64,000 bases of DNA from Solirubrobacter soli DSM 22325 (GCF_000423665.1 NZ_KE384074.1:210761-274760), one strand, 5' to 3'; numbered from the stretch's first letter, positions 35,289 to 44,032 are shown. Made by a program: numbers and translations. The notes: a model not told the origin generated them from the letters alone.

Positions 35289-36724
35289 TCGCCGCGCACG
35301 GCCGCCTGGGCCGCGCCGACGCCCTGGCCGTTGGCCGCGCCCTCGGTCGTCGCCGCGCGGGTGGCGGCGGTGGTCACCGGCAGCGGCGTGCTCGGCGCCC
35401 ACATGCCCTCGTCGAAGACGGTCCCGGTGTGCGGCTTGCCGATCGCGAAGACCGTGGCCGCCGTGCCCACCCCGTTGAACGACGTCGAGATGTAGTCGCC
35501 GACCATCGGGCCCTGCGACGTGTCGGCGATGTCCGTCAGGGACATCGGGCCGGCGAGGGTCGTCGGCGCGCCCCAGTGCGCTCCGCCGTCGGGCGAGGAA
35601 GTGAAGCCGACGTCCATCTGGCACGTCGCCTCGGTGCAGGCGGCGTTGCGGTACGAGTAGTACGTCAGCGCCAGGCGTCCCGTCGTGGCGGGGTCGACCG
35701 CGAGACCGGGGATGAAGTGGTCCGCCCCGCTGCCCACGTCGTCGATCGGGATCCGGCTGACCGCTCTCCAGTCGAGGCCGTCGGCCGAGCTCGAGAGGAC
35801 GATGTCATTGGCGGTGCAGCGCGGCTGGAAGCGGCAGTCCTCCCACGCGACGTAGGTGCGCCCGGCGGCGTCGATCTCGGCACTCGGCAGCGGGCTCGTC
35901 CGCAGGTCGCCGGCCACCGGGTGGAAGTTGATCTTCGAGATGATCGTCTCCTTCGTCCAACTGGCGCCGCCGTCGGTGGAGCGGAAGGCGGAGATCGTGC
36001 CCTTCAGGCTCTCGAACGGCACGACGACCGTCCCGTCCGGGCGGACGACCGGCTGGCCGCCGAGGCCCTTGGGCTTGCCCTGGGGCGAGACCGGAACGCT
36101 CCACGTGGCGCCGCCGTCTCTCGACGTGCTCATGTACTCGAGGTCGCCCTCGCCGAAGCTGTCGAACTCCGTGTAGCAGTTGCCGTAGAAGGGGCTCGCG
36201 GCGTGGTTGTCGCACACGGTCCAGTTCTTGTCGAGGTCGACCTTCTTCGAGGTCGGTGGGATCGACACGGGCGGCCCGAACGTGGCGCCGTTGTCGGTCG
36301 AGCGGTTGACGAAGATCGTCGGCACGGCGGTGTTCGGCAGGAGCGGGATCGAGGAGATCAGCCACGTGGCGTGCTTGGCGTCGTAGGCGACGCTCGCGTC
36401 GCTGACGCGCTCGTACGGGACCGCCGCCCCGGAGCTGAACGTCATCCCGGGCAGGAAGCCCGGCGCGCCCCAGGTCGCGCCGCCGTTCAGCGAGCGCGAG
36501 AACCCGACGTCCGTGGCGCCGCCGTCGAAGAAGCGGCCCACCTGGTAGGCGGCCACGACGGTCTGGCCGAAGGCGAACGTGTCGGGCTCGACCTCGGTCG
36601 CGTGCTGGCTCGTCGCGTTGGTGAACGGGTCCGCGCTGACGCGCGTGAGCGGGACGTTCGCCGACGCCGGGGAGGCGGCGGCGAGCAGAGCGGCCGCCAC
36701 CGCGGCCACGGCTGTGATGGTCAT
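35285..36724 (-). CDS. Secreted sialidase-like (BNR) beta-propeller protein
   Basis: A 479-residue exported protein. A signal peptide (ITAVAAVAAALLAAASPASA) precedes a six-bladed propeller with Asp-box repeats: SLNGGATWGAP, STDNGATFGPP, SRDGGATWSVP, STDGGASWTKE, SPDGGAHWGAP. Cysteine pairs (CDNHAASPFYGNC, CRFQPRC, CTEATC) suggest disulfides. The sialidase arginine triad is not clear, so enzymatic activity is unproven. The start at 36724 is chosen because the signal peptide begins there and CAGGAG lies upstream; the longer frame adds a charged leader. The 86 bases upstream, to the dehydrogenase operon, show no gene. Confidence 0.85.
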   Translation of the reverse strand: MTITAVAAVAAALLAAASPASANVPLTRVSADPFTNATSQHATEVEPDTFAFGQTVVAAYQVGRFFDGGATDVGFSRSLNGGATWGAPGFLPGMTFSSGAAVPYERVSDASVAYDAKHATWLISSIPLLPNTAVPTIFVNRSTDNGATFGPPVSIPPTSKKVDLDKNWTVCDNHAASPFYGNCYTEFDSFGEGDLEYMSTSRDGGATWSVPVSPQGKPKGLGGQPVVRPDGTVVVPFESLKGTISAFRSTDGGASWTKETIISKINFHPVAGDLRTSPLPSAEIDAAGRTYVAWEDCRFQPRCTANDIVLSSSADGLDWRAVSRIPIDDVGSGADHFIPGLAVDPATTGRLALTYYSYRNAACTEATCQMDVGFTSSPDGGAHWGAPTTLAGPMSLTDIADTSQGPMVGDYISTSFNGVGTAATVFAIGKPHTGTVFDEGMWAPSTPLPVTTAATRAATTEGAANGQGVGAAQAAVRGD

Positions 36725-36810
36725 TCCCGGCGCTCTACTCCTGCCCCCCGCGATGAGCACGTCATGAGCGTGGGCGACCGCGACGGCGCGCGGTTCGTCG
36801 CACGGCCTCA

Positions 36811-37833
36811 TTAGTGCGTGTCAATACCGGGCGACACCGCGTACTTCATGGGCTGCGGGTCGTGCAGGCGGCCGGCGAGTGCCGCCGGAAGCTGCTCGAG
36901 CGTGATCGTCGGGCCGAGCAGCTCGCCCCAGGGGTGCCTTCGCGCCGCGAGCGTCTCCAGAGCGCGGGCGATGTAGCGCGGCGCGTGGTGATACGTGCCG
37001 GTGAGCGTGACCTCCTCGTAGTGCACGCGCGCCGTGGGCACGGTGAACGTGCTGTCGCGGGCGCAGCCGCCGAACAGGCTCACCGTGCCCCCGGGCTCGG
37101 CCATCTGGACGGCGAGCTCCCACGCCTCCGGACGTCCGATCGCCTCGATGACGAGGTCGGGGCGGTGCTCGCGCGCGGCGGCGACGTCCGCCGGTCCGCG
37201 CGTGGCGACGATCGTGTGCGCGGCGCCGAAGCGCGCGGCCGCTTCGAGCCGCTCGCGGTGCGGGTCGAGCACGACCGGCTGACCGCCGCGGTCGGCGACC
37301 AGCGCCGTCAGCATCAGCCCGAGCGAGCCGGCGCCGAGGATCGCCACGGGACCGTCAACGGTGAGACCGTCCAGCGCGTGGACCGCGCAGGCCAGGGGCT
37401 CGGCGAGCGGGGCGAGCGCGAGCGGTACGCCGTCCGGCAGCGGGTGCAGGTTCTTGGCGACGACACGCGCCGGGACGAGCAGCTTCTCGGCGAACCCGCC
37501 GAGCACGTAGAGCAGGTCCTCGCACAGGCTCTCGCGGCCTCGCGCGCACTGCCGGCAGGCGCCGCAGGGCGCGGAGTTGGCGCAGAAGACGACGTCACCG
37601 GGCCGGACGTTGGTCACGCCGTCGCCAACGCTCTCGATCGTGCCCGCGAACTCGTGCCCGAGCCGCGCCGGGTATGGACCGAGCGAGGGGTGCCCGCGCT
37701 TGACGGACTTCACGTCGGTGCCGCAGCTCGCGGCGGCGCCGATCGCGAGGACGACCTCGCCGGGTCCGGCCGTCGGCTCCGGGACGTCCTCGATCCGCAG
37801 GTCGCCGGGCGCGTGCAGCAGCGCGGCCCTCAC
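36811..37833 (-). CDS. Zinc-dependent medium-chain alcohol dehydrogenase
   Basis: A 340-residue MDR dehydrogenase. The catalytic zinc ligands are in CGTDVKS and GHEFAGTI, and the structural zinc site is CGACRQCARGRESLC. The Rossmann glycines are GAGSLGLML. The GTG start overlaps the stop of the neighbouring MDR gene (GTGA). It closes a minus-strand run VOC - osmC - mtnA - MDR - MDR. The most likely role is oxidation of a sugar alcohol or aldose made available by the MtnA-type isomerase; the substrate is unassigned. Confidence 0.88.
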   Translation of the reverse strand: MRAALLHAPGDLRIEDVPEPTAGPGEVVLAIGAAASCGTDVKSVKRGHPSLGPYPARLGHEFAGTIESVGDGVTNVRPGDVVFCANSAPCGACRQCARGRESLCEDLLYVLGGFAEKLLVPARVVAKNLHPLPDGVPLALAPLAEPLACAVHALDGLTVDGPVAILGAGSLGLMLTALVADRGGQPVVLDPHRERLEAAARFGAAHTIVATRGPADVAAAREHRPDLVIEAIGRPEAWELAVQMAEPGGTVSLFGGCARDSTFTVPTARVHYEEVTLTGTYHHAPRYIARALETLAARRHPWGELLGPTITLEQLPAALAGRLHDPQPMKYAVSPGIDTH

Positions 37834-38798
37834 GGGGTGACGATCACCTTGATGCCCTCGCGGCTGCGTGCCATCTCGAGCGCCGCGGCGGTCTCCGCGA
37901 GCGGGAAGCGATGCGTGATCAGCGGCTGCGTGCGGACCTGGCCGGAGGCGATCAGCTCGAGCGCGGCGCGAGTGTCGCGCGGGCCGGCCGAGTAGCTCGC
38001 CTGGATCTCGAGCTCGTCGAAGAACAGCGCGTTGACGTCGAACTTTGCGTACTGCCCGAGCTTTCCGGGGGCGAAGAACTGGATCACCGCGCCCTTGTCC
38101 GCCGCGGAGAGCGCGAGATCCCAGGCGGCGGGCGCGCTGGTGGCGAGCATGACGACGGTCCGGTCCTGCGGGGCGTCCTCGGGCCCGACCGCGCGGGCAC
38201 CGAGCGCGGTCGCGAGCTCACGGCGCGCGGGGAGCGGCTCCGCCACGGTCACGTCCGCGCCGCGGGCGAGCGCCGCCTGCGCGAGGAGCAGCCCCATCTG
38301 GCCGCCTCCCACCACGAGCAGGCGAGTGCCGGCGTCCACCCGCGCACGGTCCAGAGCGCGGACGCAGCAGGCGAGCGGCTCGATCAGCGTCGCGGCCTCG
38401 TCGCTCACCGCGTCCGGGAGCGGGAGCAGATCCAGCGCCGCGTTGAGCGCCGGCACGAGGATCAGCTCCGAGAAGCCGCCGGGCTCGATCCGCGTCGCCT
38501 TGAACTGCGCGCAGAGCGTCTCGTGGCCGCGCCGGCACGCGTCGCAGTCGCCGCAGGGGACGTGATGATGGATGAACACCCGCGTTCCCGCCGCGATGAC
38601 ATCCGACTCTACGACGACGCCCGCGGGCTCGTGCCCGAGCACCGCCGGCGCCTTCTGATCGACGTACCAGTCCAGGAGGTCGGAGCCGCAGATGCCGCAC
38701 GCGCGCATCGCGACCAGCACCTCGCCCGGCCCGGGCCGCGGGACGGGGCGTTCCTCGATGCGCACCTCGCCGCCGCGGAGATAAACGGCCGCCCTCAC
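37830..38798 (-). CDS. Zinc-dependent medium-chain dehydrogenase, second copy
   Basis: A 322-residue MDR dehydrogenase. It has the catalytic-site CGICGSD and GHEPAGVVVE, the structural zinc cluster CGDCDACRRGHETLC, and the nucleotide-binding glycines VVGGGQMGLLL. It is clearly related to, but not a recent copy of, the neighbouring MDR gene. GTG starts overlap on both sides (GTGA with mtnA upstream and with the next MDR downstream), so stoichiometric co-expression is likely. This arrangement resembles sorbitol/threonine-dehydrogenase-like enzymes in sugar catabolic operons; the substrate is unknown. Confidence 0.88.
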   Translation of the reverse strand: MRAAVYLRGGEVRIEERPVPRPGPGEVLVAMRACGICGSDLLDWYVDQKAPAVLGHEPAGVVVESDVIAAGTRVFIHHHVPCGDCDACRRGHETLCAQFKATRIEPGGFSELILVPALNAALDLLPLPDAVSDEAATLIEPLACCVRALDRARVDAGTRLLVVGGGQMGLLLAQAALARGADVTVAEPLPARRELATALGARAVGPEDAPQDRTVVMLATSAPAAWDLALSAADKGAVIQFFAPGKLGQYAKFDVNALFFDELEIQASYSAGPRDTRAALELIASGQVRTQPLITHRFPLAETAAALEMARSREGIKVIVTP

Positions 38799-39739
38799 AG
38801 CACGCCCGCGATAGCGGGGCCGAACGGCGGCCGCAGCACGCCGGCGTCGGTGATCAGGCCGGTGATGAGCTCCGCCGGGGTCACGTCGAAGGCAGGGTTC
38901 CAGACCGCCGTTCCCGCGTCGAGGCCGGCGATCGCGCGGACCTCCTCCCCGTCGCGCTGCTCGATCTCGATCTCCGCGCCGGTCGGGGTCGCCGGGTCGA
39001 GCGTCGAGCGCGGCCCGGCGACATAGAACGGCACGCCGTGGCGGTGGGCGGCGATCGCGAGCGAGTACGTGCCGATCTTGTTGGCGACGTCCCCGTTGGC
39101 GGCCACGCGGTCGCAGCCGACGATCACCGCGTCCACCGCCCCTCGCGCGAGCAGCGACGGCGCGGCGCCGTCGGGAAGCACGGTGACCGGCACGCCCGCC
39201 TCCCGCAGCTCCCACGCCGTCAGCCGCGCGCCTTGGAGCAGCGGTCGCGTCTCGCAGGCGAAGACCTCGATCGCCTCGCCCGCCTCGGCCTTCGCGTAGA
39301 CCGGCGCGAGCGCGGTGCCGATCCCGGCGGTCGCGAGCCGCCCCGCGTTGCAGACCGTGAGCACCCGGGCGGCGCCGGCGAGCTCGGTGCGCCCGTGCTC
39401 GCCGATCGCGCGACACGCATCGACGTCCTCGGCGAGGATCGCGAGCGCCTCGGCGTGCCAGTCCGCGGACGCCAGCACCCGCTCGACCGCCCACCGGAGG
39501 TTGACCGCGGTCGGCCGTGCCGCCGCGATCCGCTCCGCCGCCGCCTGGTCCCCGTGCGTGAGCAGCACGCCGAGCGCGCCCGTCACCCCGATGGCGGGCG
39601 CGCCGCGAACGGCCAGGCGCTGGATGGCGTCGACGACGTCGTCGACGGTGCGCAACTCGATGACCCGCAGCTCGGCGGGCAACAGCGTCTGATCGATGAT
39701 CTCGATCGCGTCGCCGGTCCACCTCAGGGTCGGTTGCAC
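38795..39739 (-). CDS. mtnA: S-methyl-5-thioribose-1-phosphate isomerase or related pentose-1-phosphate isomerase
   Basis: A 314-residue MtnA-family aldose-ketose isomerase. The catalytic cysteine C130 (LTVCNAG) and aspartate D210 (GCDRVAANGD) keep the 80-residue spacing of the characterised enzyme. RGAPAIGV and NKIGTY are also conserved. MtnA converts methylthioribose-1-P to the ribulose form in methionine salvage, and relatives act on 5-deoxyribose-1-P. No other salvage gene (mtnB, C, D, K) is nearby. Instead two zinc dehydrogenases follow with GTGA overlaps, so a by-product disposal route is as likely as classical salvage. The start is GTG, 10 bases after osmC. Confidence 0.88.
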   Translation of the reverse strand: MQPTLRWTGDAIEIIDQTLLPAELRVIELRTVDDVVDAIQRLAVRGAPAIGVTGALGVLLTHGDQAAAERIAAARPTAVNLRWAVERVLASADWHAEALAILAEDVDACRAIGEHGRTELAGAARVLTVCNAGRLATAGIGTALAPVYAKAEAGEAIEVFACETRPLLQGARLTAWELREAGVPVTVLPDGAAPSLLARGAVDAVIVGCDRVAANGDVANKIGTYSLAIAAHRHGVPFYVAGPRSTLDPATPTGAEIEIEQRDGEEVRAIAGLDAGTAVWNPAFDVTPAELITGLITDAGVLRPPFGPAIAGVL

Positions 39740-39749
39740 CCGGACATGG

Positions 39750-40250
39750 TTACGCGGGGACGGCCAGCCTGCGCTCCACGGGGGTCGCGTTGACGAAGAG
39801 GTCGAGCACCGGGCAGTGCGCGTCGACGGCGTCGGCCAGCTCGCGGTAGCGCTCCGGGCTTTCCGGGCCGGACGGCGTCACGTCGAGGCGGATGCCGGTG
39901 AAGCCCGCGCGGGTGCTGTCGTCGAGGCCGAAGAACCCGTGCAGGTCGAGGTCCCCCTCGACGGCGACCTCGAGCCCGTCGAGCGCGATGCCCAGCTTCG
40001 CCGCCCAGAACCGGTACGTGATCGCCTGGCACGACGCGAGCGAGGCCAGCGCGTACTCGACCGGGTTGGCGTTGCGGTCGGCGCCCGCCAGGACGTTCGG
40101 CTCGTCGACCTCGATCCGGTGGCCGCGGCTGGTGAGCGTGACGTGGGTCGGGCCGTCGAGCGCGCCCTGGGTGGAGAACACGACCCGGGCGCGCGCGCCG
40201 TCCTCGGCGATCGCGGCTTCGTTGGCCTCGATGGCTGCGGTGACCGACAT
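39750..40250 (-). CDS. OsmC family peroxidase-like protein
   Basis: A 166-residue OsmC/Ohr-fold protein. The two redox cysteines are C74 (ASLASCQAITY) and C146 (DAHCPVLDLF), as in thiol-dependent hydroperoxide reductases. The sequence NVLAGADRNANPVEYALASL is typical of the YhfA/OsmC-like branch. It probably detoxifies organic or fatty acid hydroperoxides in the cytoplasm. The ribosome binding site AGGAGG lies inside a hairpin in the 52-base gap after the two-domain VOC gene. mtnA starts 10 bases downstream. Confidence 0.9.
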   Translation of the reverse strand: MSVTAAIEANEAAIAEDGARARVVFSTQGALDGPTHVTLTSRGHRIEVDEPNVLAGADRNANPVEYALASLASCQAITYRFWAAKLGIALDGLEVAVEGDLDLHGFFGLDDSTRAGFTGIRLDVTPSGPESPERYRELADAVDAHCPVLDLFVNATPVERRLAVPA

Positions 40251-40251
40251 G

Positions 40252-40281
40252 TGACCTCCTGCAAGGGGATGCGGGAGGTCA
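40252..40281 (-). promoter_or_regulatory. Leader hairpin hiding the osmC ribosome binding site
   Basis: TGACCTCC (40252-40259 on the plus strand) and GGAGGTCA (40274-40281) are perfect 8 bp arms around a 14-base loop. Read on the minus strand, the 3' arm contains the Shine-Dalgarno AGGAGG and ends 1 base before the ATG, so folding would block translation. Confidence 0.6.
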
Positions 40282-40302
40282 ACGTATCAAAGCCGATCGG
40301 AT

Positions 40303-41073
40303 TTACGCAATTACGAGTTGGCTGACCGAGAACACCGCGCCCTGCGGGTCCTGGATCACCGCGTTGCGGAAACCGGGCGTGTCGAACGGCGGGGCGATCA
40401 GCGTCCCGCCCTGCGCGGTCGCGGCCTCGGCGGTCAGGTCGACGTCGGAGACCTGGAGGTTGACGTTCCAGTGCGGCGGGACGCTGAGCTCGCGCGGGGC
40501 CATCACCGCGACGACGTCCTGCGGGATCGGCTGGCGCGAACGCCCGCCGACGTAGCCCGGCAGGCGGAAGAGCGTGGCGCCGCCGAACTCCTGGATCTCC
40601 CAGCCGAACAGGGCTTGGTAGAACGCCGCGGCCGCCTCGGGCTCGTGGGTGTGCAGCGAGCTCATCTGCCAGGTGCCGGGCTCGTTGATCAGCTGGGCGC
40701 CCTCACGGTCGACCGCCTCCCAGAGCGCGAACACGGCCTGCGTGGGATCGGCGATCACCGCGATCCGCCCTGCCGGCAGCACGTCGAACGGCGCGACCAG
40801 CACCGTCCCGCCGTCCTCGGTCGCCCGCTCGCTCGCCGCTTCGACGCTCTCGACGCGGATGTAGGTGTTCCACGACGGCATGGCCGACGTGAGGGTGCCG
40901 AGGCCGGCGACGTCGAGGCCGCGGATGCGGGCGACGCGATAGCCGTTCTCGGTCGGCTCCGTGAAGTCCCACCCGAACACGTCGCCGTAGAAGTCCTCGG
41001 CCGCGCCGGGATCGGGCACCAGGACGTCGGCCCAACACGGAACGCCGGCGGGGTACTCGTGTCGCTCGCTCAT
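40303..41073 (-). CDS. Two-domain VOC (glyoxalase/hydroxylase-like) protein
   Basis: A 256-residue protein of two tandem VOC modules. The first is DVLVPDPGAAEDFYGDVFGWDF ending AVFALWE; the second is TWQMSSLHTHEPEAAAAFYQALFGWEI ending GAVFSVSQ. This is the layout of the CFP30/27-like proteins that are common in actinobacteria. Metal ligands are not clearly conserved. Function unknown; cofactor or small-molecule binding is likely. It leads the minus-strand run into osmC and mtnA and is divergent from an SDR gene 26 bases away. Confidence 0.85.
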   Translation of the reverse strand: MSERHEYPAGVPCWADVLVPDPGAAEDFYGDVFGWDFTEPTENGYRVARIRGLDVAGLGTLTSAMPSWNTYIRVESVEAASERATEDGGTVLVAPFDVLPAGRIAVIADPTQAVFALWEAVDREGAQLINEPGTWQMSSLHTHEPEAAAAFYQALFGWEIQEFGGATLFRLPGYVGGRSRQPIPQDVVAVMAPRELSVPPHWNVNLQVSDVDLTAEAATAQGGTLIAPPFDTPGFRNAVIQDPQGAVFSVSQLVIA

Positions 41074-41099
41074 GGCTCGGCACGTTACGCTCGGCGGCG

Positions 41100-41843
41100 A
41101 TGACGCGGGGCGAGGTCGGCGCGACGATGCCAGGCGGCGCTGCGGCCCGTTCGTTCGTCGTCACCGGCGGGGCGCGCGGGGTGGGCGCGGCGATTGCGGC
41201 GCGGCTCGCTGCCGAGGGGCGCGTGGTCGTCGTCGACCTGTCCGGTGGGGACGTCGTGGGCGACGCGGCCGACGACGCGGTGCTCGAGCGGGCGGTGGCG
41301 ATGGCGAGCGATGGCGCCGTGTTGAGTGGGTGGGTCAACAACGCCGCGGTGTTCCGCGATGCCGCGCTGCACGACGTCCCGTCGCGCGACCTCGTGGCGC
41401 TGATCGCGGCCAACCTCGCACCGGCGGTCGCGGGCGCTCGGGCGGCGGTCCGGCGCTTCGTCGCCGACGGCACCGCGGGCGCGATCGTCAACGTCTCCTC
41501 CCACCAGGCGCAGCGCGCCGTGCCGGGCGCGCTCCCGTACGCCACGGCCAAGGCCGCGATCGAAGGCCTCACGCGGGCGCTGGCGGTCGACTACGGCCCG
41601 CGCGGGATCCGCACCAACGCCGTCGCGCTCGGCTCGATCGTCACCGAGCGCTACGACGCGTCCTTGGACGAAGCACTCGCGCGCGTGCACCCGCTCGGGC
41701 GGGCGGGCGCGGCGGAAGAGGTGGCCGAGGTCGTGGCGCACCTGCTCTCCCCCGCGGCGTCGTTCGTCAACGGCGCGGTCGTCCCGGTCGACGGCGGGCG
41801 GGCGGCGCTCGGGATCGACCCCGAGGCCAGGTCGGTTTCGTAA
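41100..41843 (+). CDS. SDR family oxidoreductase
   Basis: A 247-residue classical short-chain dehydrogenase. It has TGGARGVGAAIA at the nucleotide site, NNAAVF, the catalytic serine in VNVSSHQ, YATAK (YxxxK) and a C-terminal VPVDGG. The region after the first strand is shortened (VVDLSGGDVVGDAADD), so only a small loop covers the cofactor. It prefers NAD if the aspartate after strand 2 (VVVDLS) is decisive. Substrate unknown. It is divergent from the two-domain VOC gene. Confidence 0.88.
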   Translation: MTRGEVGATMPGGAAARSFVVTGGARGVGAAIAARLAAEGRVVVVDLSGGDVVGDAADDAVLERAVAMASDGAVLSGWVNNAAVFRDAALHDVPSRDLVALIAANLAPAVAGARAAVRRFVADGTAGAIVNVSSHQAQRAVPGALPYATAKAAIEGLTRALAVDYGPRGIRTNAVALGSIVTERYDASLDEALARVHPLGRAGAAEEVAEVVAHLLSPAASFVNGAVVPVDGGRAALGIDPEARSVS

Positions 41844-41923
41844 GAGCTCCGTAAGACGACGCGGACGTGGGCGTCGCCCGCCGCGTCTATGCGATGAACC
41901 CCACCCGCTCCCAAGGAGAGCCC

Positions 41924-42628
41924 ATGGTCCATCGCTTCCCCCGCGCCGTCCTGGGCGCCGTACTCGCCGCCGCGCTGCTGGCCGCGCCCGCGCACGCGTC
42001 GACGTCGTCGCGCATCGACGTCAAGCTGCGCGCCGCCGACCGCGCGCTCGACCGCGCGAGCGCCGGCGAGGACGTCGCGACCTCGCTGGCCACGGTGCGC
42101 CGGAACGTCGCCTCGGCCCGCAAGACCGCGCTGCGCAAGCCGACGCCGGAGTCGCTGGGGCGGGTCGCGCGGTTCGACGGCGTCGTCGTCTCGACGACGG
42201 TCGCTTTGTTCGACGGGCAGACCGGCGCGGACGTCACGGCGACCGCGACGACGCTGAAGGCCTCGCTCGACGGCCGCGACGCGATCGTCGCCGCGATCAA
42301 TGCACTGTCGGACAAGTCGGACTACGCGCGGGTGCTCGCCGCGATCAACGGCGACGCGACCGGCGAGGCGGATGACATCGCCGACGCGCTCGCCGACGAC
42401 GAGCTGACCGACGAGGCCAAGACGGCGCTCAACGCCGCCGCCACCCAGGCCGCCGCGACCGCCGCGACCGCACCCGCGGCGAGCGGTGACGACGCGGACT
42501 ATCCGGGTGATGGCGACCGCGCCGATTGCGCGGACCGCGGTCAGCGCGGTGACGACGACGCGGACTCCCCCGCGTCGACGCCCGCCGGCGCTCGTCCGGG
42601 CCGCGGCTTCGGCGGCGGCCGGAGCTGA
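41924..42628 (+). CDS. Secreted alanine-rich protein of unknown function
   Basis: A 234-residue protein. It has a signal peptide (AVLGAVLAAALLAAPAHA), a mostly helical alanine/aspartate-rich body (~25-190), and a low-complexity acidic then glycine/arginine tail (GDGDRADCADRGQRGDDDAD, ending GRGFGGGRS). A good ribosome binding site (AAGGAG) precedes the ATG at 41924; the longer frame is not favoured. No known domain is recognised. It lies just upstream of the sigma factor gene on the same strand (100 bases), so it could be part of its regulon. Confidence 0.7.
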   Translation: MVHRFPRAVLGAVLAAALLAAPAHASTSSRIDVKLRAADRALDRASAGEDVATSLATVRRNVASARKTALRKPTPESLGRVARFDGVVVSTTVALFDGQTGADVTATATTLKASLDGRDAIVAAINALSDKSDYARVLAAINGDATGEADDIADALADDELTDEAKTALNAAATQAAATAATAPAASGDDADYPGDGDRADCADRGQRGDDDADSPASTPAGARPGRGFGGGRS

Positions 42629-42728
42629 GCGTGGCGACCGGCACCGCCGCGGCTGGTCCCCGCGGCGGTGCCCGCGCTCTTCATGAGTTCTTCGACGAGC
42701 AGCGGGTGAGCGCCCGATCCTTGCCCTG

Positions 42729-43997
42729 ATGCGCCTCGCCGACGACGAACGGCTCGCCTCGCTGGCGGCCGGTGGGGACGAGCGTGCCTTCGGCCTGCTC
42801 GCGGCGCGTCACGAGGCGCGTCTGTTGAGCGTGTCGCGCTCGGTGCTGCGCAGCGACGACGACGCCGGCGACGCGGTGCAGAACGCGCTGCTGAAGGCGT
42901 TCCGGGCGCTGCAGGCGGGCCAGCTGCGCGGGGAGCCGCGGCCGTGGCTGGCGCGGATCGCCCACAACGAGGCGCGCTCGCTCGCCCGCGGGCGGCGTGA
43001 GTTCGCTCCGCTGCTCGCGGACACCCTGGGCGTGTCGGGCGACCCGCACGAGTTGCTCGTGGTGCGGGAGCGCTGGGCCGCGCTGGTCGACGACGTCGCC
43101 GCGCTCCCGGAGCGGCTGCGCCGCCCGCTGCTCCTGCGCGCGGAGGCGGGTCTGCCGTACGCGGCGATCGCGCGCGAGCTCGACGTCACCGAGCTCGCCG
43201 CCCGCCGCGCCGTCAGCGACGCCCGCGCGCTGCTCGAGGCCGCCGCCGATGCCCGCGACGCCGACTGCGCCGAGATCCGCTCGATCCTGCGCGGAACCGA
43301 CCGCCGGCGTCACCGCTCGCGGCGGGTCCGGGGCCACCTGCGCACGTGCGCTTCCTGCCGCGCGTGGCGTCCGCAGCGCCGCCAGCTCCTGCTCGCCCCG
43401 TTCGGGTTCCTGGTCAGCGCGACCGAGTGGCTCAGCTCGTTCTTCGCCGCGGGCGGCGCCACCGCGCTGCGTTCCACGGCGGTCGTCGCCGCGGTCGCGT
43501 CGGGCTCCCTCGCGGTCGTGTCCGATGCTCCTCGACGCCTGCCGCCAAAGGTCGCGGTCGCCAAGCAGGAGCCGAAGCGCACGGTCGAGGTCGCCCGGGT
43601 CGCGACCCCGACGTCGACGACCGAGCGCAAGGTGACCGCGCGGGTGGTCGCCGTCGCGGACCAGCACCCGCGCCGCGGCGCGACACCTGCTCCCGACGAC
43701 GGATCGCCGCGCGGCCGCACGTCGCGCTCCGCCGACACGCGCACACCGTCTGACGACGCGCCGACACGCCGCGACGGCGCCCGTCCCGATGGCGCCCGCC
43801 CGGACACGGACCTCGGAACGGATGCGTTCCGCGCGGAGACGTGGCGCGGCGGCGACCGCCCGACGCGCGACACGGCGGCCACGCGTAGCGGCGGCATGCC
43901 GCGTGACGCGCGCCGCGGCGGCGGCTCCGGCCCGGGCGGGTGGCGCGGGCTGGCCGGCTCGCGCGGCGGGGCGACGACGGGCGGCGGCGCCGGGTGA
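42729..43997 (+). CDS. ECF sigma factor fused to zinc anti-sigma-like motif and membrane segment
   Basis: A 422-residue protein. Residues ~1-85 are sigma region 2 (DDDAGDAVQNALLKAFRAL, then RPWLARIAHNEARSLAR). Residues ~120-170 are region 4 (LPERLRRPLLLRAEAGLPY, IARELDVTE). Residues ~180-215 contain HLRTCASC, the H-x3-C-x2-C pattern of zinc anti-sigma (ZAS) domains. A hydrophobic segment follows (~235-262, AVVAAVASGSLAVVS), and then a ~150-residue disordered Arg/Thr/Pro/Gly tail. Sigma factor and its own inhibitor-like module appear to be one membrane-tethered chain. Start ATG at 42729; no clear ribosome binding site. A hairpin follows the stop. Confidence 0.82.
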   Translation: MRLADDERLASLAAGGDERAFGLLAARHEARLLSVSRSVLRSDDDAGDAVQNALLKAFRALQAGQLRGEPRPWLARIAHNEARSLARGRREFAPLLADTLGVSGDPHELLVVRERWAALVDDVAALPERLRRPLLLRAEAGLPYAAIARELDVTELAARRAVSDARALLEAAADARDADCAEIRSILRGTDRRRHRSRRVRGHLRTCASCRAWRPQRRQLLLAPFGFLVSATEWLSSFFAAGGATALRSTAVVAAVASGSLAVVSDAPRRLPPKVAVAKQEPKRTVEVARVATPTSTTERKVTARVVAVADQHPRRGATPAPDDGSPRGRTSRSADTRTPSDDAPTRRDGARPDGARPDTDLGTDAFRAETWRGGDRPTRDTAATRSGGMPRDARRGGGSGPGGWRGLAGSRGGATTGGGAG

Positions 43998-44032
43998 GCC
44001 GGTTTCGTCAGGTTTTCCGCGACGAAACCGGC
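43998..44032 (+). terminator. Terminator hairpin after the sigma factor gene
   Basis: A perfect 12 bp stem, GCCGGTTTCGTC (43998-44009) with GACGAAACCGGC (44021-44032), with an 11-base loop. It begins on the base after the TGA. No T-run follows. Confidence 0.75.

Noticed and set aside
30399..36724. The two BNR proteins as true sialidases
   Set aside because: Asp-box blades are clear, but the sialidase arginine triad and catalytic Tyr/Glu/Asp could not be placed, so only a propeller fold is claimed.
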